Source: JAMXLO01 sp963799415
GTDB lineage: Bacteria > Pseudomonadota > Alphaproteobacteria > Acetobacterales > Acetobacteraceae
Direction of reading: 5' to 3'
Length of the DNA stretch: 64,000 nucleotides
Assembly (NCBI GenBank): GCA_963799415.1
Contig: CAWCXI010000023.1
Coordinates: 62,001-126,000, forward strand
Part shown: positions 17,316 through 24,766 of the stretch, piece by piece
Layout of the letters: each line of letters opens with the position of its first letter
How positions within the stretch are numbered: position 1 is the stretch's first letter
The notes under the pieces: model-generated
Told to the model about the DNA's origin: nothing
The model's input: only the letters and a program-made list of their open reading frames with translations
Databases searched by the model: none
Translations under genes and position numbers: made by a program

Positions 17316-17714
17316 TCACCCGATCGAGATGCGCCGTGGCTGGGCTTCCTTCGCCTTCGGCAGAGTGAGGGTCAGCACCCCATCGTCAAGTTGCGCGCTG
17401 ATCCGTTCCTGGTCGATCTTGTCGGACAATGTGAACGACCGCGCATAGTGGCCCACGTTGTACTCGGTATAGACCGGCTCCATTCCTTCGTATTTCGTGA
17501 AGTCGATCCGGCCGTCGACGCGCAGCACGCCGTTCTCCAATGCCACATTGACGTCCTTCCTCTCCACGCCAGGCATTTCCATAACCACGCAGAGCGCCTC
17601 CTCGGTCTCGTAGATATCGCCAAACGGTACATAATAGCGGCCAGGAACGGTCTTCTCGTCCTTGCTCACCAGCTCCTTCTTGTCGCGCACCGCGAGTTCT
17701 TGTGCAGTTGCCAT
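17316..17714 (-). CDS. Small heat-shock protein Hsp20, second gene
   Basis: A cytoplasmic ATP-independent chaperone of 132 aa with a complete alpha-crystallin domain (about residues 28-128): EALCVVMEMPGVERKDVNV, the GVLRVDGRID strand, and the C-terminal strand DGVLTLTLPKA. It ends with the RRISIG motif, which serves as the I-x-I oligomer anchor. ATG 17714 has AAAGGAGG eight bases upstream, so the longer frame back to 17816 is rejected. It lies 26 bases downstream of the other hsp20 gene and most likely shares its CIRCE-controlled promoter. Confidence 0.92.
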   Translation of the reverse strand: MATAQELAVRDKKELVSKDEKTVPGRYYVPFGDIYETEEALCVVMEMPGVERKDVNVALENGVLRVDGRIDFTKYEGMEPVYTEYNVGHYARSFTLSDKIDQERISAQLDDGVLTLTLPKAKEAQPRRISIG

Positions 17715-17740
17715 CGTGTCCTCCTTTGCACAACAGGCTG

Positions 17741-18163
17741 TCACGCCACCTGGATCGACCGGGGCTTGTCGCGCTCGGCGCGCGGCAAGTAGAGGGCCAG
17801 GATGCCATCGCTGCATTCGGCCTTGACGCCGTCAGGGTCGACCTCGACAGGCAGGGTCACCGCCCGGTCGAAGCGGCCCGCCAGTCGCTCTCGCCGATGC
17901 AGGCTTGCCTTCTCGGGATGGCTTACAGATTTGGTCCCGGCCAGGCGGATGGTGTTGCCCTTGACCTGAATCTCGAGCTCCGACTTCTTGACGCCGGGAA
18001 TCTCGGTGATGATGTAGAAGTCGTCGCCCTTTCGGAACACGTTCACCGGCGGATAGCTACCGCCGCCGCTCGGTCCAGAGGCCAGCCAGCCGCTTGTCCG
18101 AAACGTATCCAGCGCCTGCTGCAGGCCTGAGAGCGCATCGAATGGATCGGTAAACAGTGCCAT
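17741..18163 (-). CDS. Small heat-shock protein Hsp20, first gene
   Basis: A 140-aa Hsp20. The N-terminal arm MALFTDPFDALSGLQQALD is typical of the HspA-type proteins of alphaproteobacteria. The alpha-crystallin domain starts at YPPVNVFRKGDDFYIITEI and includes SELEIQVKGNTIRLAG. It ends DGILALYLPRAERDKPRSIQV. ATG 18163 follows GGAGGGAGTGAG. It is first in the operon, with the second hsp20 behind it. Proteins of these two subclasses often form mixed oligomers. Heat regulation is indicated by the upstream CIRCE element. Confidence 0.92.
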   Translation of the reverse strand: MALFTDPFDALSGLQQALDTFRTSGWLASGPSGGGSYPPVNVFRKGDDFYIITEIPGVKKSELEIQVKGNTIRLAGTKSVSHPEKASLHRRERLAGRFDRAVTLPVEVDPDGVKAECSDGILALYLPRAERDKPRSIQVA

Positions 18164-18235
18164 CGTTCTCACTCCCTCCGTGCTGCTCATGGGCAAGAAG
18201 CGCGAGACGACGCGTCAGCCGTGCCGACCCGGTGA

Positions 18236-18293
18236 TTGGCACTCCCTGGCCATGAGTGCCAAGTCAGTTAGGATTCGCAATGGGAGCCTTCAA
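18236..18293 (-). promoter_or_regulatory. hsp20 promoter with CIRCE (HrcA) operator
   Basis: On the minus strand TTGAAG (18288-18293) and TAACTG (18265-18270) are separated by 17 bases, a sigma-70-like promoter. Immediately downstream is a perfect inverted repeat TTGGCACTC-N9-GAGTGCCAA (18236-18262). It differs from the CIRCE consensus TTAGCACTC-N9-GAGTGCTAA only by one compensated base pair. HrcA bound here would cover the transcription start. The leader to the first hsp20 ATG is about 90 bases. Confidence 0.75.
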
Positions 18294-18326
18294 GGGTTCC
18301 CGCACCGGGCGTTCCGGTGCCGCGAA

Positions 18327-19034
18327 TCACAGGTCGATTGCGAAGTCACGCAGCGCCAGCACGATGAGCAGGGTCGCGTTGAGCAGCATCACCACTGGTG
18401 CGGCGGCAGCAACTCCGCGATGCCAATGTCGTCCCGCCGCCTGTCCCGCTATGCCGACGGCCACCAGTGCTGGAACAGTGCCAAGCCCGAAGCTCAGCAT
18501 GCCTATAGCGCCGTACGCCGGGTCGCCGCTTGACGCACTGGTGGCCAGGGCCGCGTACAGGAAGCCGCAGGGCAGGAAGCCAAGTACGACACCGAGCGGG
18601 TAGCCGCCGCTCGTGCGCCTTGCCAGACGAGAGATTGCGTGGGTCCAGCCGGCAGGCGCGCGATCCAGTCCCGGCAGAACGCGCGCGACGTGCGCCAGGA
18701 AAAGCGCGGCTCCCAGCAGCAGGAGAACACCCGATGCGGCGCCGAACCATGGCAGCCGGCCAGTCGCGGCGCCACCTAGCGCGCCAAGCCCCGCATACGT
18801 TGTCAGCCGTCCCAGGTGATAGGGCAGCAGTGCGCCACGGCTGACGCGCTGCCACTCGCACAGCCGGGCCGACGGCAGCCGCGCCATGCCGTCGGCTACC
18901 TGGCCGAGTACGAACCCGCCGCACATCGGCACGCAGTGCATGGTGCTGCCAGCTGCGCCGGCCAGGAACAGGCCGACCAGCAACCCACCGGACCCGACGC
19001 CGGAACCACACCAGGCGGCGAAGGCGGCGATCAT
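18327..19034 (-). CDS. Sulfite exporter TauE/SafE-family (DsbD_2-like) membrane protein
   Basis: A 235-aa inner-membrane protein with about six helices. It carries two Cys motifs in membrane segments, MHCVPMCGG near residue 33 and LGFLPCGFLYAAL near 148, as in the DsbD_2/UreH-like proteins that sit beside cbb3 oxidase genes. Such proteins are proposed to take part in copper or thiol handling during oxidase assembly. It lies divergent to the cco operon across the 322-base region holding the FNR box. ATG 19034 is the only plausible start. The role in cbb3 maturation is inferred from family and position. Confidence 0.8.
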   Translation of the reverse strand: MIAAFAAWCGSGVGSGGLLVGLFLAGAAGSTMHCVPMCGGFVLGQVADGMARLPSARLCEWQRVSRGALLPYHLGRLTTYAGLGALGGAATGRLPWFGAASGVLLLLGAALFLAHVARVLPGLDRAPAGWTHAISRLARRTSGGYPLGVVLGFLPCGFLYAALATSASSGDPAYGAIGMLSFGLGTVPALVAVGIAGQAAGRHWHRGVAAAAPVVMLLNATLLIVLALRDFAIDL

Positions 19035-19064
19035 CTCGCCCTAAGGACTAGCCGGGGAGCAGCT

Positions 19065-19166
19065 TCGTCATGGCGGGCTTGGCCAGGCTTGGTTCCGCCA
19101 TCCATGCCTTGGTTGGCTGCATCAAAGTGAAGACGTGGATGGCCGGCCTGCGCCGGCCATGACGAC
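19065..19166. repeat. Intergenic palindromic repeat (CGTCATGGC...GCCATGACG type)
   Basis: The element begins with TCGTCATGGCGGGC and ends with a perfect hairpin ATGGCCGGC-CTGC-GCCGGCCAT (19139-19160) followed by GACG. The phrase CATCAAAGTGAAGACGTGGATGG just before it resembles the intergenic repeats common in Bradyrhizobium and Acetobacteraceae. The same ends (CGTCATG/CATGACG) recur in the shorter palindromes at 32992, 42834 and 44709. Confidence 0.6.
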
Positions 19167-19288
19167 GGGCGATGTGCAGATGCCGGGCCCCGCATGACGG
19201 CCCCCTGGCGGGTGGGGCGCGGGGGGAGGGGGCTGTGGCGAGGAAAAACGACCATAGGCAAGTTTCTCCGTCCCTCCCGCATCCCACA

Positions 19289-19302
19289 TTGATCCAGATC
19301 AA
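19289..19302. promoter_or_regulatory. FNR/FixK-type box upstream of the cbb3 operon
   Basis: TTGATCCAGATCAA fits the FNR/FixK/Anr consensus TTGAT-N4-ATCAA on all ten defined positions. Its centre lies 61 bases before the start of the 65-aa gene, which leaves room for a class-II promoter with the start near 19337. Oxygen-controlled activation of the cco genes is expected from known alphaproteobacterial systems. Confidence 0.85.
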
Positions 19303-19356
19303 TGATCCATTAACGCGGGCACGGCAGTTTCTCTGGAACCCCTACCGGAGCGTTCC

Positions 19357-19554
19357 ATGGATATCGAGCCAAGCGACCTCATTGTCGGCCTGCTTATGGC
19401 CGCGCTCGGCCTGACCGGCCTGATCCTCGCCTCCGGCGCGATGGACGACGGAATGTACGTGTTCGGCCTCTCGCTGTTCGGTTTCGCCTGCGTCTTCGAA
19501 TTCGGCCTTGTGCGCCGACACTTCGACAGGCTGGAGGCGCGACGTCATGGCTGA
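19357..19554 (+). CDS. Small membrane protein at the head of the cco operon, 65 aa
   Basis: Two hydrophobic helices (about residues 8-27, LIVGLLMAALGLTGLILASG, and 33-52) followed by a basic end VRRHFDRLEARRHG. It is the first gene after the FNR box and overlaps the ccoN start by 8 bases. GGAG stands before ATG 19357. It is not CcoQ, CcoS or CcoH, which are all present further on. I do not recognise a named family. A part in oxidase assembly or stability is inferred from position only. Confidence 0.7.
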   Translation: MDIEPSDLIVGLLMAALGLTGLILASGAMDDGMYVFGLSLFGFACVFEFGLVRRHFDRLEARRHG

Positions 19555-21035
19555 CGTTTCACTCGCCATGCCGCGCCCCGCCCCCGATTACAACGAGGCG
19601 GTGGTCAAGAAATTCGTCATCGCCGCCGTCTTCTGGGCGATCGTGGCCTTCCTCGTCGGCGTCTACCTCGCCACCGAACTCGCTTGGCCGCAGTTCAATC
19701 TCGGGCTCTCGTTCATCAACTTCGGCCGCCTGCGCCCGGTGCACACCTCGGCCGGCATCTTCGCCTTCGGCGGATCGATGTTGTTCGGCACCTCGTTCTA
19801 TGTGGTGCAGCGCACCTGCCGGACTCGGTTGTTCGGCGGAGAGGCGCTTGCGAACTTCGTGTTCTGGGGCTATCAGTTCTTCATCGTAATGGCCGCGCTG
19901 TCCTACGTGATGGGCTACAGCAAGAGCCAGGAATACGCTGAACCGCAATGGCACATCGATCTCTGGCTGACCATCGTCTGGGTCGCCTACGCGGTCATCT
20001 TCGTCGGCACACTGATGAAGCGCGAGGAGCCGCATATCTATGTGGCCAACTGGTTCTATCTCGCGTTTATCCTGACCGTCGCCGTCCTCCACATCGGCAA
20101 CAATCTGGTCGTGCCAATCTCGGCATTCTCATCGCAGGGCTACTCCATGGCCTCGGGCGTGCAGAACGCGATGATTCAGTGGTGGTACGGCCACAACGCG
20201 GTGGGCTTCTTCCTGACCGCCGGCTTCCTGGGGATGATGTATTACTTCATTCCGAAGGCTGCGAACCGGCCGGTGTATTCCTACCGGCTTTCCGTCGTGC
20301 ATTTCTGGTCGCTGGTGTTCCTATACATCTGGGCCGGTCCACATCATCTGCACTGGACCGCGCTGCCCGACTGGACCCAGACGCTGGGCATGGCGTTCTC
20401 GATCATGCTGTGGATGCCGTCCTGGGGCGGCATGATCAACGGCCTGATGACCCTGTCAGGTGCCTGGGACAAGTTGCGCACTGACCCCGGCCTGCGCTTT
20501 TCGGTCACCGCGGTTGGCTTCTACGGCATGTCAACATTCGAGGGCCCGGTGATGTCGGTTCGCGACGTCAACGCGCTGTCGCACTACACGGACTGGGGCA
20601 TCGGTCACGTGCATTCCGGTGTGCTTGGCTGGGTGGCGTTCATCAGCTTCGGTGCGCTGTATTACCTGGTACCGGTGCTGTGGAAACGCAGCGCCCTGTA
20701 TTCGACGCGCCTGGCCTCCTGGCACTACTGGATCGCAACGCTCGGCATCGTGTTCTACATCACCTCGATGTGGGTCGCCGGCATCATGCAGGGCCTGATG
20801 TGGCGCGCCTACGACCAGTTCGGCTTCCTGCAGGTACTCGTTCGCAGAATCCGTCGTCGCGGTGCATCCGTACTACGTGATCAGGCTGTTCGGCGGACTG
20901 ATGTTCCTCACCGGCGCGCTGATCATGGTCTACAACCTGATCCAGACGGTGCTCAGTCGCACGACCGAGCAGCCAGTGATGCGTCCGGCGCCTTTGGCCG
21001 GGCTCGGGCCGGCTATCGCCGTGGCGGGAGAATAA
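19547..21035 (+). CDS. ccoN: Cytochrome cbb3 oxidase subunit I, one apparent frameshift
   Basis: The catalytic heme b/heme b3-CuB subunit, 12 helices, inner membrane, about 495 aa corrected. Seen: RPVHTSAGIFAFGG near residue 62 with a low-spin heme His, HFWSLVFLYIWAGPHHLHW near 250 with the CuB ligands, and TDWGIGHVHSGVLGW near 350 with the heme b3/b ligands. The frame breaks at 20833-20834: FGFLQ is followed by one surplus G before YSFAESVVAVHPYYVIR. After removal the protein runs to TAA 21035, five bases before ccoO. ATG 19547 has GGAGG upstream and overlaps the 65-aa gene. The shift is probably a sequence error, because all other cco genes are intact. Confidence 0.92.
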
Positions 21036-21039
21036 GCCG

Positions 21040-21759
21040 ATGTTCATCCGTCACGAGTTCATCGAGCGCAACGCCTTCCTGCTTCTGGTGCTGACCCTGA
21101 TCACCATCGCTGTCGGCGGCATCGTCGAGGTGGTGCCGCTGTTCACCATCGAGACCACCGTCGAGCATGTGAAGGGCGTGCGCCCCTATTCGCCGCTCGA
21201 GCAGCGTGGCCGCGACATCTATGTGCGCGAAGGGTGTTACGTGTGCCACAGCCAGCAGATCCGTGCGCTGCGCGACGAGGTGGAGCGTTACGGCCACTTC
21301 TCGCTGGCGGCGGAGAGCATGTACGATCATCCGTTCCAGTGGGGCTCCAAGCGCATCGGCCCAGACCTGGCCCGTGTCGGTGGCAAGTATTCCAGCGACT
21401 GGCACTACGCGCATCTGAAGAACCCGCAAAGCGTCGTGCCCGAGTCCCTGATGCCGCACTACGCCTTCCTCGCGGACACTCCGCTGGAGACCGACGACAT
21501 CATGGCTCGGCTGCGGACGCTGCGCACCGTGGGTGTTCCCTACACCGATGACGGGATCACCAACGCGGCTGCCGATCTCGCGGCCCAGGCCAATCCGAAC
21601 GCCGACAACAGCAGCCTGCTGAAGCGCTATCCGAAGGCCGTGACGGTGCCCGGCGATGGTCGCGTTGTGACTGAAATGGATGCGCTGGTGGCGTACCTCC
21701 AGGTACTCGGCACGATGGTCGACTTCGCCGATCCGGCCAATGAACGGCTGCAGCAATGA
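21040..21759 (+). CDS. ccoO: Cytochrome cbb3 oxidase subunit II (monoheme cytochrome c)
   Basis: A membrane-anchored c-type cytochrome of 239 aa. It has one N-terminal helix (FLLLVLTLITIAVGGIVEVV), then the heme-binding CYVCHSQQIR near residue 66 and the Met-ligand region in the second half (ESLMPHYAFL). It transfers electrons from CcoP to CcoN on the periplasmic face. Length is normal. The stop overlaps the ccoQ start as ATGA. Confidence 0.96.
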   Translation: MFIRHEFIERNAFLLLVLTLITIAVGGIVEVVPLFTIETTVEHVKGVRPYSPLEQRGRDIYVREGCYVCHSQQIRALRDEVERYGHFSLAAESMYDHPFQWGSKRIGPDLARVGGKYSSDWHYAHLKNPQSVVPESLMPHYAFLADTPLETDDIMARLRTLRTVGVPYTDDGITNAAADLAAQANPNADNSSLLKRYPKAVTVPGDGRVVTEMDALVAYLQVLGTMVDFADPANERLQQ

Positions 21760-21902
21760 TGACCATTATCATGTGGGTGCAGCACAACTGGATCGCGCCG
21801 GTGTTCGCCGTGTTCCTGCTGATCCTGCTCACCACCTACTGGCCGGGGCGAAAGTCCCAGATCGAGCGGCATGGTCGCATCCCGCTCGAAGACGATCGCT
21901 GA
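21756..21902 (+). CDS. ccoQ: cbb3 oxidase small subunit CcoQ
   Basis: A 48-aa single-helix protein (VFAVFLLILLTTYW) with a charged tail RKSQIERHGRIPLEDD, the usual CcoQ/FixQ pattern. It starts at ATG 21756 in a 4-base overlap with ccoO (ATGATG; the second ATG at 21759 is also possible) and stops 11 bases before ccoP. It stabilises CcoP in the complex. It is too short for ordinary ORF cut-offs. Confidence 0.93.
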   Translation: MMTIIMWVQHNWIAPVFAVFLLILLTTYWPGRKSQIERHGRIPLEDDR

Positions 21903-21913
21903 GGAGCGCCGCT

Positions 21914-22783
21914 GTGCCAACCAAGATCGAGAAGGACATCGTCACCGGCCAGGATACCACCGGTCACGAGTGGGATGGCCTGAGGGAATTGAATACACCG
22001 TTGCCGAAGTGGTGGCTGTACGTGCTCTACGCCACCATCGCCTGGGCCGTGGTATGGTGCGTGCTGTATCCATCTGTGCCCGGTATCACCGGTTACTTCC
22101 ATGGTGTGCTGGGCTATTCGCAGCGTACTGCGGTCAATAACGACGTGCGTGCTGTCGCCGAGTTACGCGCCGGTACGATGGACAAGATCAAGGCGCTGTC
22201 GTTTGCCGACATCCGCAAGGACCCGCAGCTCATGGCCGCGGCCGACACCGCGGGACGCATCGCCTTCGCCAACAACTGTCAGCCCTGCCACGGCGCCGGC
22301 GGCGGTGGTCAGCCGGGGTATCCGGCGCTCGCTGCCGGCGGGTGGATCTGGGGCGGTTCGCTCGATGCGATCCAGCAAACCATCACCTACGGTATCCGCA
22401 GCGGGGACGACAAGGCGCGTAACTCGCAGATGCTGCGCTTTGGTGTCGATGGCATTCTGAAGCCCGCTGAGATCCAGCAGGTCGCCGACTACGTGATGAC
22501 GTTGTATGGCAACGTCGAGCTTGGCAAGGACGTGTCGGCCGGCAGGAAATTGTTCGCTGACAACTGCGCCGTGTGCCATGGCGACGCAGGACAAGGTGAT
22601 CGTGAGAAGGGTGGTCCGCGACTGGCCTCTCACGTCCACCTCTATGGCAACGACCGTGCAACTGTGGTGGCGCAGATCACCTCGCCGCGGATGGGGGTGA
22701 TGCCCGCGTGGCACACGCGCCTCGACGAAGCCACCATCAAGAGCCTGACGCTCTACGTGCATTCATTGGGCGGGGGTGAGTGA
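21914..22783 (+). CDS. ccoP: Cytochrome cbb3 oxidase subunit III (diheme cytochrome c)
   Basis: A membrane-anchored diheme cytochrome c of 289 aa that takes electrons from soluble cytochrome c. The N-terminal TGHEWDGLRELNTPLPKWW motif is family-typical and precedes one helix. Two heme sites follow, CQPCHG near residue 120 and CAVCHG near 220. The GTG start at 21914 is chosen because it follows GAGGAG; the frame is open further upstream inside ccoQ. The stop is followed by a palindromic repeat before ccoG. Confidence 0.96.
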   Translation: MPTKIEKDIVTGQDTTGHEWDGLRELNTPLPKWWLYVLYATIAWAVVWCVLYPSVPGITGYFHGVLGYSQRTAVNNDVRAVAELRAGTMDKIKALSFADIRKDPQLMAAADTAGRIAFANNCQPCHGAGGGGQPGYPALAAGGWIWGGSLDAIQQTITYGIRSGDDKARNSQMLRFGVDGILKPAEIQQVADYVMTLYGNVELGKDVSAGRKLFADNCAVCHGDAGQGDREKGGPRLASHVHLYGNDRATVVAQITSPRMGVMPAWHTRLDEATIKSLTLYVHSLGGGE

Positions 22784-22805
22784 TGGTGCAGGCGACGAAA
22801 TATGC

Positions 22806-22841
22806 CCCTCTCTCCATCCCCCTGCCGCAAGGGGAGGGGGC
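22806..22841. repeat. Palindromic repeat, family A, inside the cco operon
   Basis: A C-rich/G-rich palindrome, CCCCCTGCC-GCAAGGGGAGGGGG, between ccoP and ccoG. It shares CCGCAAGGGGAGGGGG with the arms of the larger element at 24833-24874. It could form a hairpin in the cco mRNA and set different transcript levels for structural and assembly genes (inference). Confidence 0.6.
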
Positions 22842-22850
22842 GTAAGGGCG

Positions 22851-24308
22851 ATGTCGCGCATCAGCAAGGCAGATCGTCTGCTCCAACTCCAGCGCGAGGA
22901 GGCTGGCGATCACCTCTACGCCAATCGCGTGCGGGTCTATCCGAAGTCGGTGCACGGCCCGGTGCGCAACGTCAAATGGGCGGTGTTGATCGTCTGTCTC
23001 GGCGTCTACTACCTGCTGCCTTGGCTGCGCTGGCATCGCGGCATCAACCAGCCGGACCAGGCGGTTCTGCTGTCGATCTGGAACGAGCGGTTCTATTTCT
23101 TCAATCTCGAGTTCTGGCCACAGGACATCTACTATCTGACCGGCCTCTTGATCATGGGCGCGGTCACTCTGTTCCTGGTCACCAGCCTACTCGGCCGCGT
23201 CTGGTGCGGCTACACCTGCCCGCAGACCGTGTGGACCGATCTCTTCATGTGGATCGAGCGCCTGATCGAAGGCGACCGCAACGAACGCATGAAACGCGAT
23301 GCAGAGGCCGTGACGTTCGACACTGCGTGGCGGAAGACGTTGAAGCACGTCGCGTGGCTTGGCATCGCATTCTGGACCGGCGGTGCATGGATCATGTACT
23401 ACGTCGATGCGCCGACGGTGACTGCGGAATTCTGGACTGGAACCGCGTCGAAGGAAGTGTATTTCTTCACCTTCCTGTTCACCGCCACCACGTATCTGCT
23501 GGCCGGCTGGGCGCGCGAGCAGGTCTGCACCTACATGTGCCCGTGGCCTCGCTTCCAGTCCGCCATGCTGGACGAACAGAGCGTCACGGTGACGTATCAG
23601 GGCTGGCGTGGTGAACCGCGCACGCGTGGCAAGCGACATGATGCTGCACCCGCCGGTGACTGCATCGATTGCGGTGCCTGTGTCACCGCGTGTCCCACCG
23701 GTATCGACATCCGCGACGGCATCCAGCTCGAGTGCATCAACTGCGGGCTGTGCATCGACGCGTGCAATCATGTGATGGAGAGAACACAGCGTCCAAAATG
23801 GTTGATCACCTGGGACACGCTGGCCGATCAGGCAGCCAAGGCGGAGGGGCGGCAGACCACATTGCACCTGCTGCGCCCGCGCACGCTGATCTACGTCTCG
23901 GCTCTGGTTCTCGCGGCGGTGGTGATGACCGGTGCGCTGGCAATGCGTTCGTCTGTGGGTCTGTCAGTGCTGCATGACCGCGCGCCGCTGTTCGTGCGCC
24001 TGCCGGACGGCGATCTGCGCAACGGCTACACTGTGAAGATCGTCAACAAGGGTCCGAATGTCGCGCTGTTCGAACTGCGCAGCGACGGCCTGAATGCTGC
24101 GTCGCTGGCGGAAGCGGACGAGGGATTGGGGCCGGCGAGTCGGCTTGGGTTGATGGTGAAGGGTGACAGCGTCGGCACGTTTCGCGTCACCGTGGCCGGA
24201 GAACCGGGTCACCTGGTCGACGGCTCGCAGGGTATCGATTTCCTTTTGCGCAATACCGAGACAGGCGAGCAGACGGTGTATCACTCACTGTTCATGGGGC
24301 CGCGATGA
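22851..24308 (+). CDS. ccoG: Cbb3 assembly iron-sulfur protein CcoG (RdxA/FixG)
   Basis: A membrane-bound ferredoxin-like protein (485 aa) proposed to reduce copper for the oxidase. It has about five membrane helices and membrane-side Cys motifs GRVWCGYTCPQTVW and CTYMCPWPRFQ. Two [4Fe-4S] clusters are formed by CIDCGACVTACPTG and CINCGLCIDACNHV near residues 265-305. An Ig-like C-terminal domain ends HSLFMGPR. ATG 22851 is chosen over the in-frame extension to 22776, which would include the palindromic repeat. The stop overlaps ccoH. Confidence 0.95.
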   Translation: MSRISKADRLLQLQREEAGDHLYANRVRVYPKSVHGPVRNVKWAVLIVCLGVYYLLPWLRWHRGINQPDQAVLLSIWNERFYFFNLEFWPQDIYYLTGLLIMGAVTLFLVTSLLGRVWCGYTCPQTVWTDLFMWIERLIEGDRNERMKRDAEAVTFDTAWRKTLKHVAWLGIAFWTGGAWIMYYVDAPTVTAEFWTGTASKEVYFFTFLFTATTYLLAGWAREQVCTYMCPWPRFQSAMLDEQSVTVTYQGWRGEPRTRGKRHDAAPAGDCIDCGACVTACPTGIDIRDGIQLECINCGLCIDACNHVMERTQRPKWLITWDTLADQAAKAEGRQTTLHLLRPRTLIYVSALVLAAVVMTGALAMRSSVGLSVLHDRAPLFVRLPDGDLRNGYTVKIVNKGPNVALFELRSDGLNAASLAEADEGLGPASRLGLMVKGDSVGTFRVTVAGEPGHLVDGSQGIDFLLRNTETGEQTVYHSLFMGPR

Positions 24309-24766
24309 GATCGATGTGGCGCTTCTTCCCGCTGGCGGTCGTGGCTGGGTTAGGCATCGTTGTCGTGGTGAATGCCGGCATGATCTATGCCGCGCTGAGT
24401 ACCTTCCCCGGGCAGGCAGGCGAGGGAGACTTCGCTTTGAGCAACCATTACGACGCGGTGCTTGACCGGGAGCAGCGGGAGGCAGCGCTTGGGTGGACGG
24501 TGGTGGCGTTGACCGATGCGGCCGGTCGGCCGGAGGTGACGCTGACGGATCGCAACGGCGCGCCGCTGGACGGCGCGTCGGTGGCGGCATCCGCCGAGCG
24601 TCCGCTGGGAGCGCCGGAACAGCGGGCGCTGGCGTTCAGCGAAGCGACGCCCGGGCACTACGTGGCGAGTGCGGCACTGCCGGCGCCTGGGCAGTGGGAG
24701 CTGACGCTGTCGGCATCGTACGGGGGCCACGACATTGCAGCGACGCGGCGGGTGATCGTGCATTGA
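24305..24766 (+). CDS. ccoH: Cbb3 assembly protein CcoH (FixH family)
   Basis: A 153-aa protein with one N-terminal helix (FPLAVVAGLGIVVVVNAGMI) and a periplasmic FixH domain. The DFALSNHYDAVLDREQREAA stretch resembles the family signature around the N-terminal Tyr. It is essential for cbb3 assembly in related bacteria. It overlaps ccoG by four bases, and its stop overlaps the probable TTG start of ccoI. Confidence 0.92.
   Translation: MRSMWRFFPLAVVAGLGIVVVVNAGMIYAALSTFPGQAGEGDFALSNHYDAVLDREQREAALGWTVVALTDAAGRPEVTLTDRNGAPLDGASVAASAERPLGAPEQRALAFSEATPGHYVASAALPAPGQWELTLSASYGGHDIAATRRVIVH

Larger units (their letters stand above)
19035..19356. other. Divergent intergenic region between the SafE-like gene and the cco operon
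   Basis: 322 bases without a gene. The left part (19065-19166) is a dispersed palindromic element. The middle (about 19200-19250) is a C/G-rich tract. The right part carries the FNR/FixK box at 19289-19302 and must contain the cco promoter. Confidence 0.6.
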
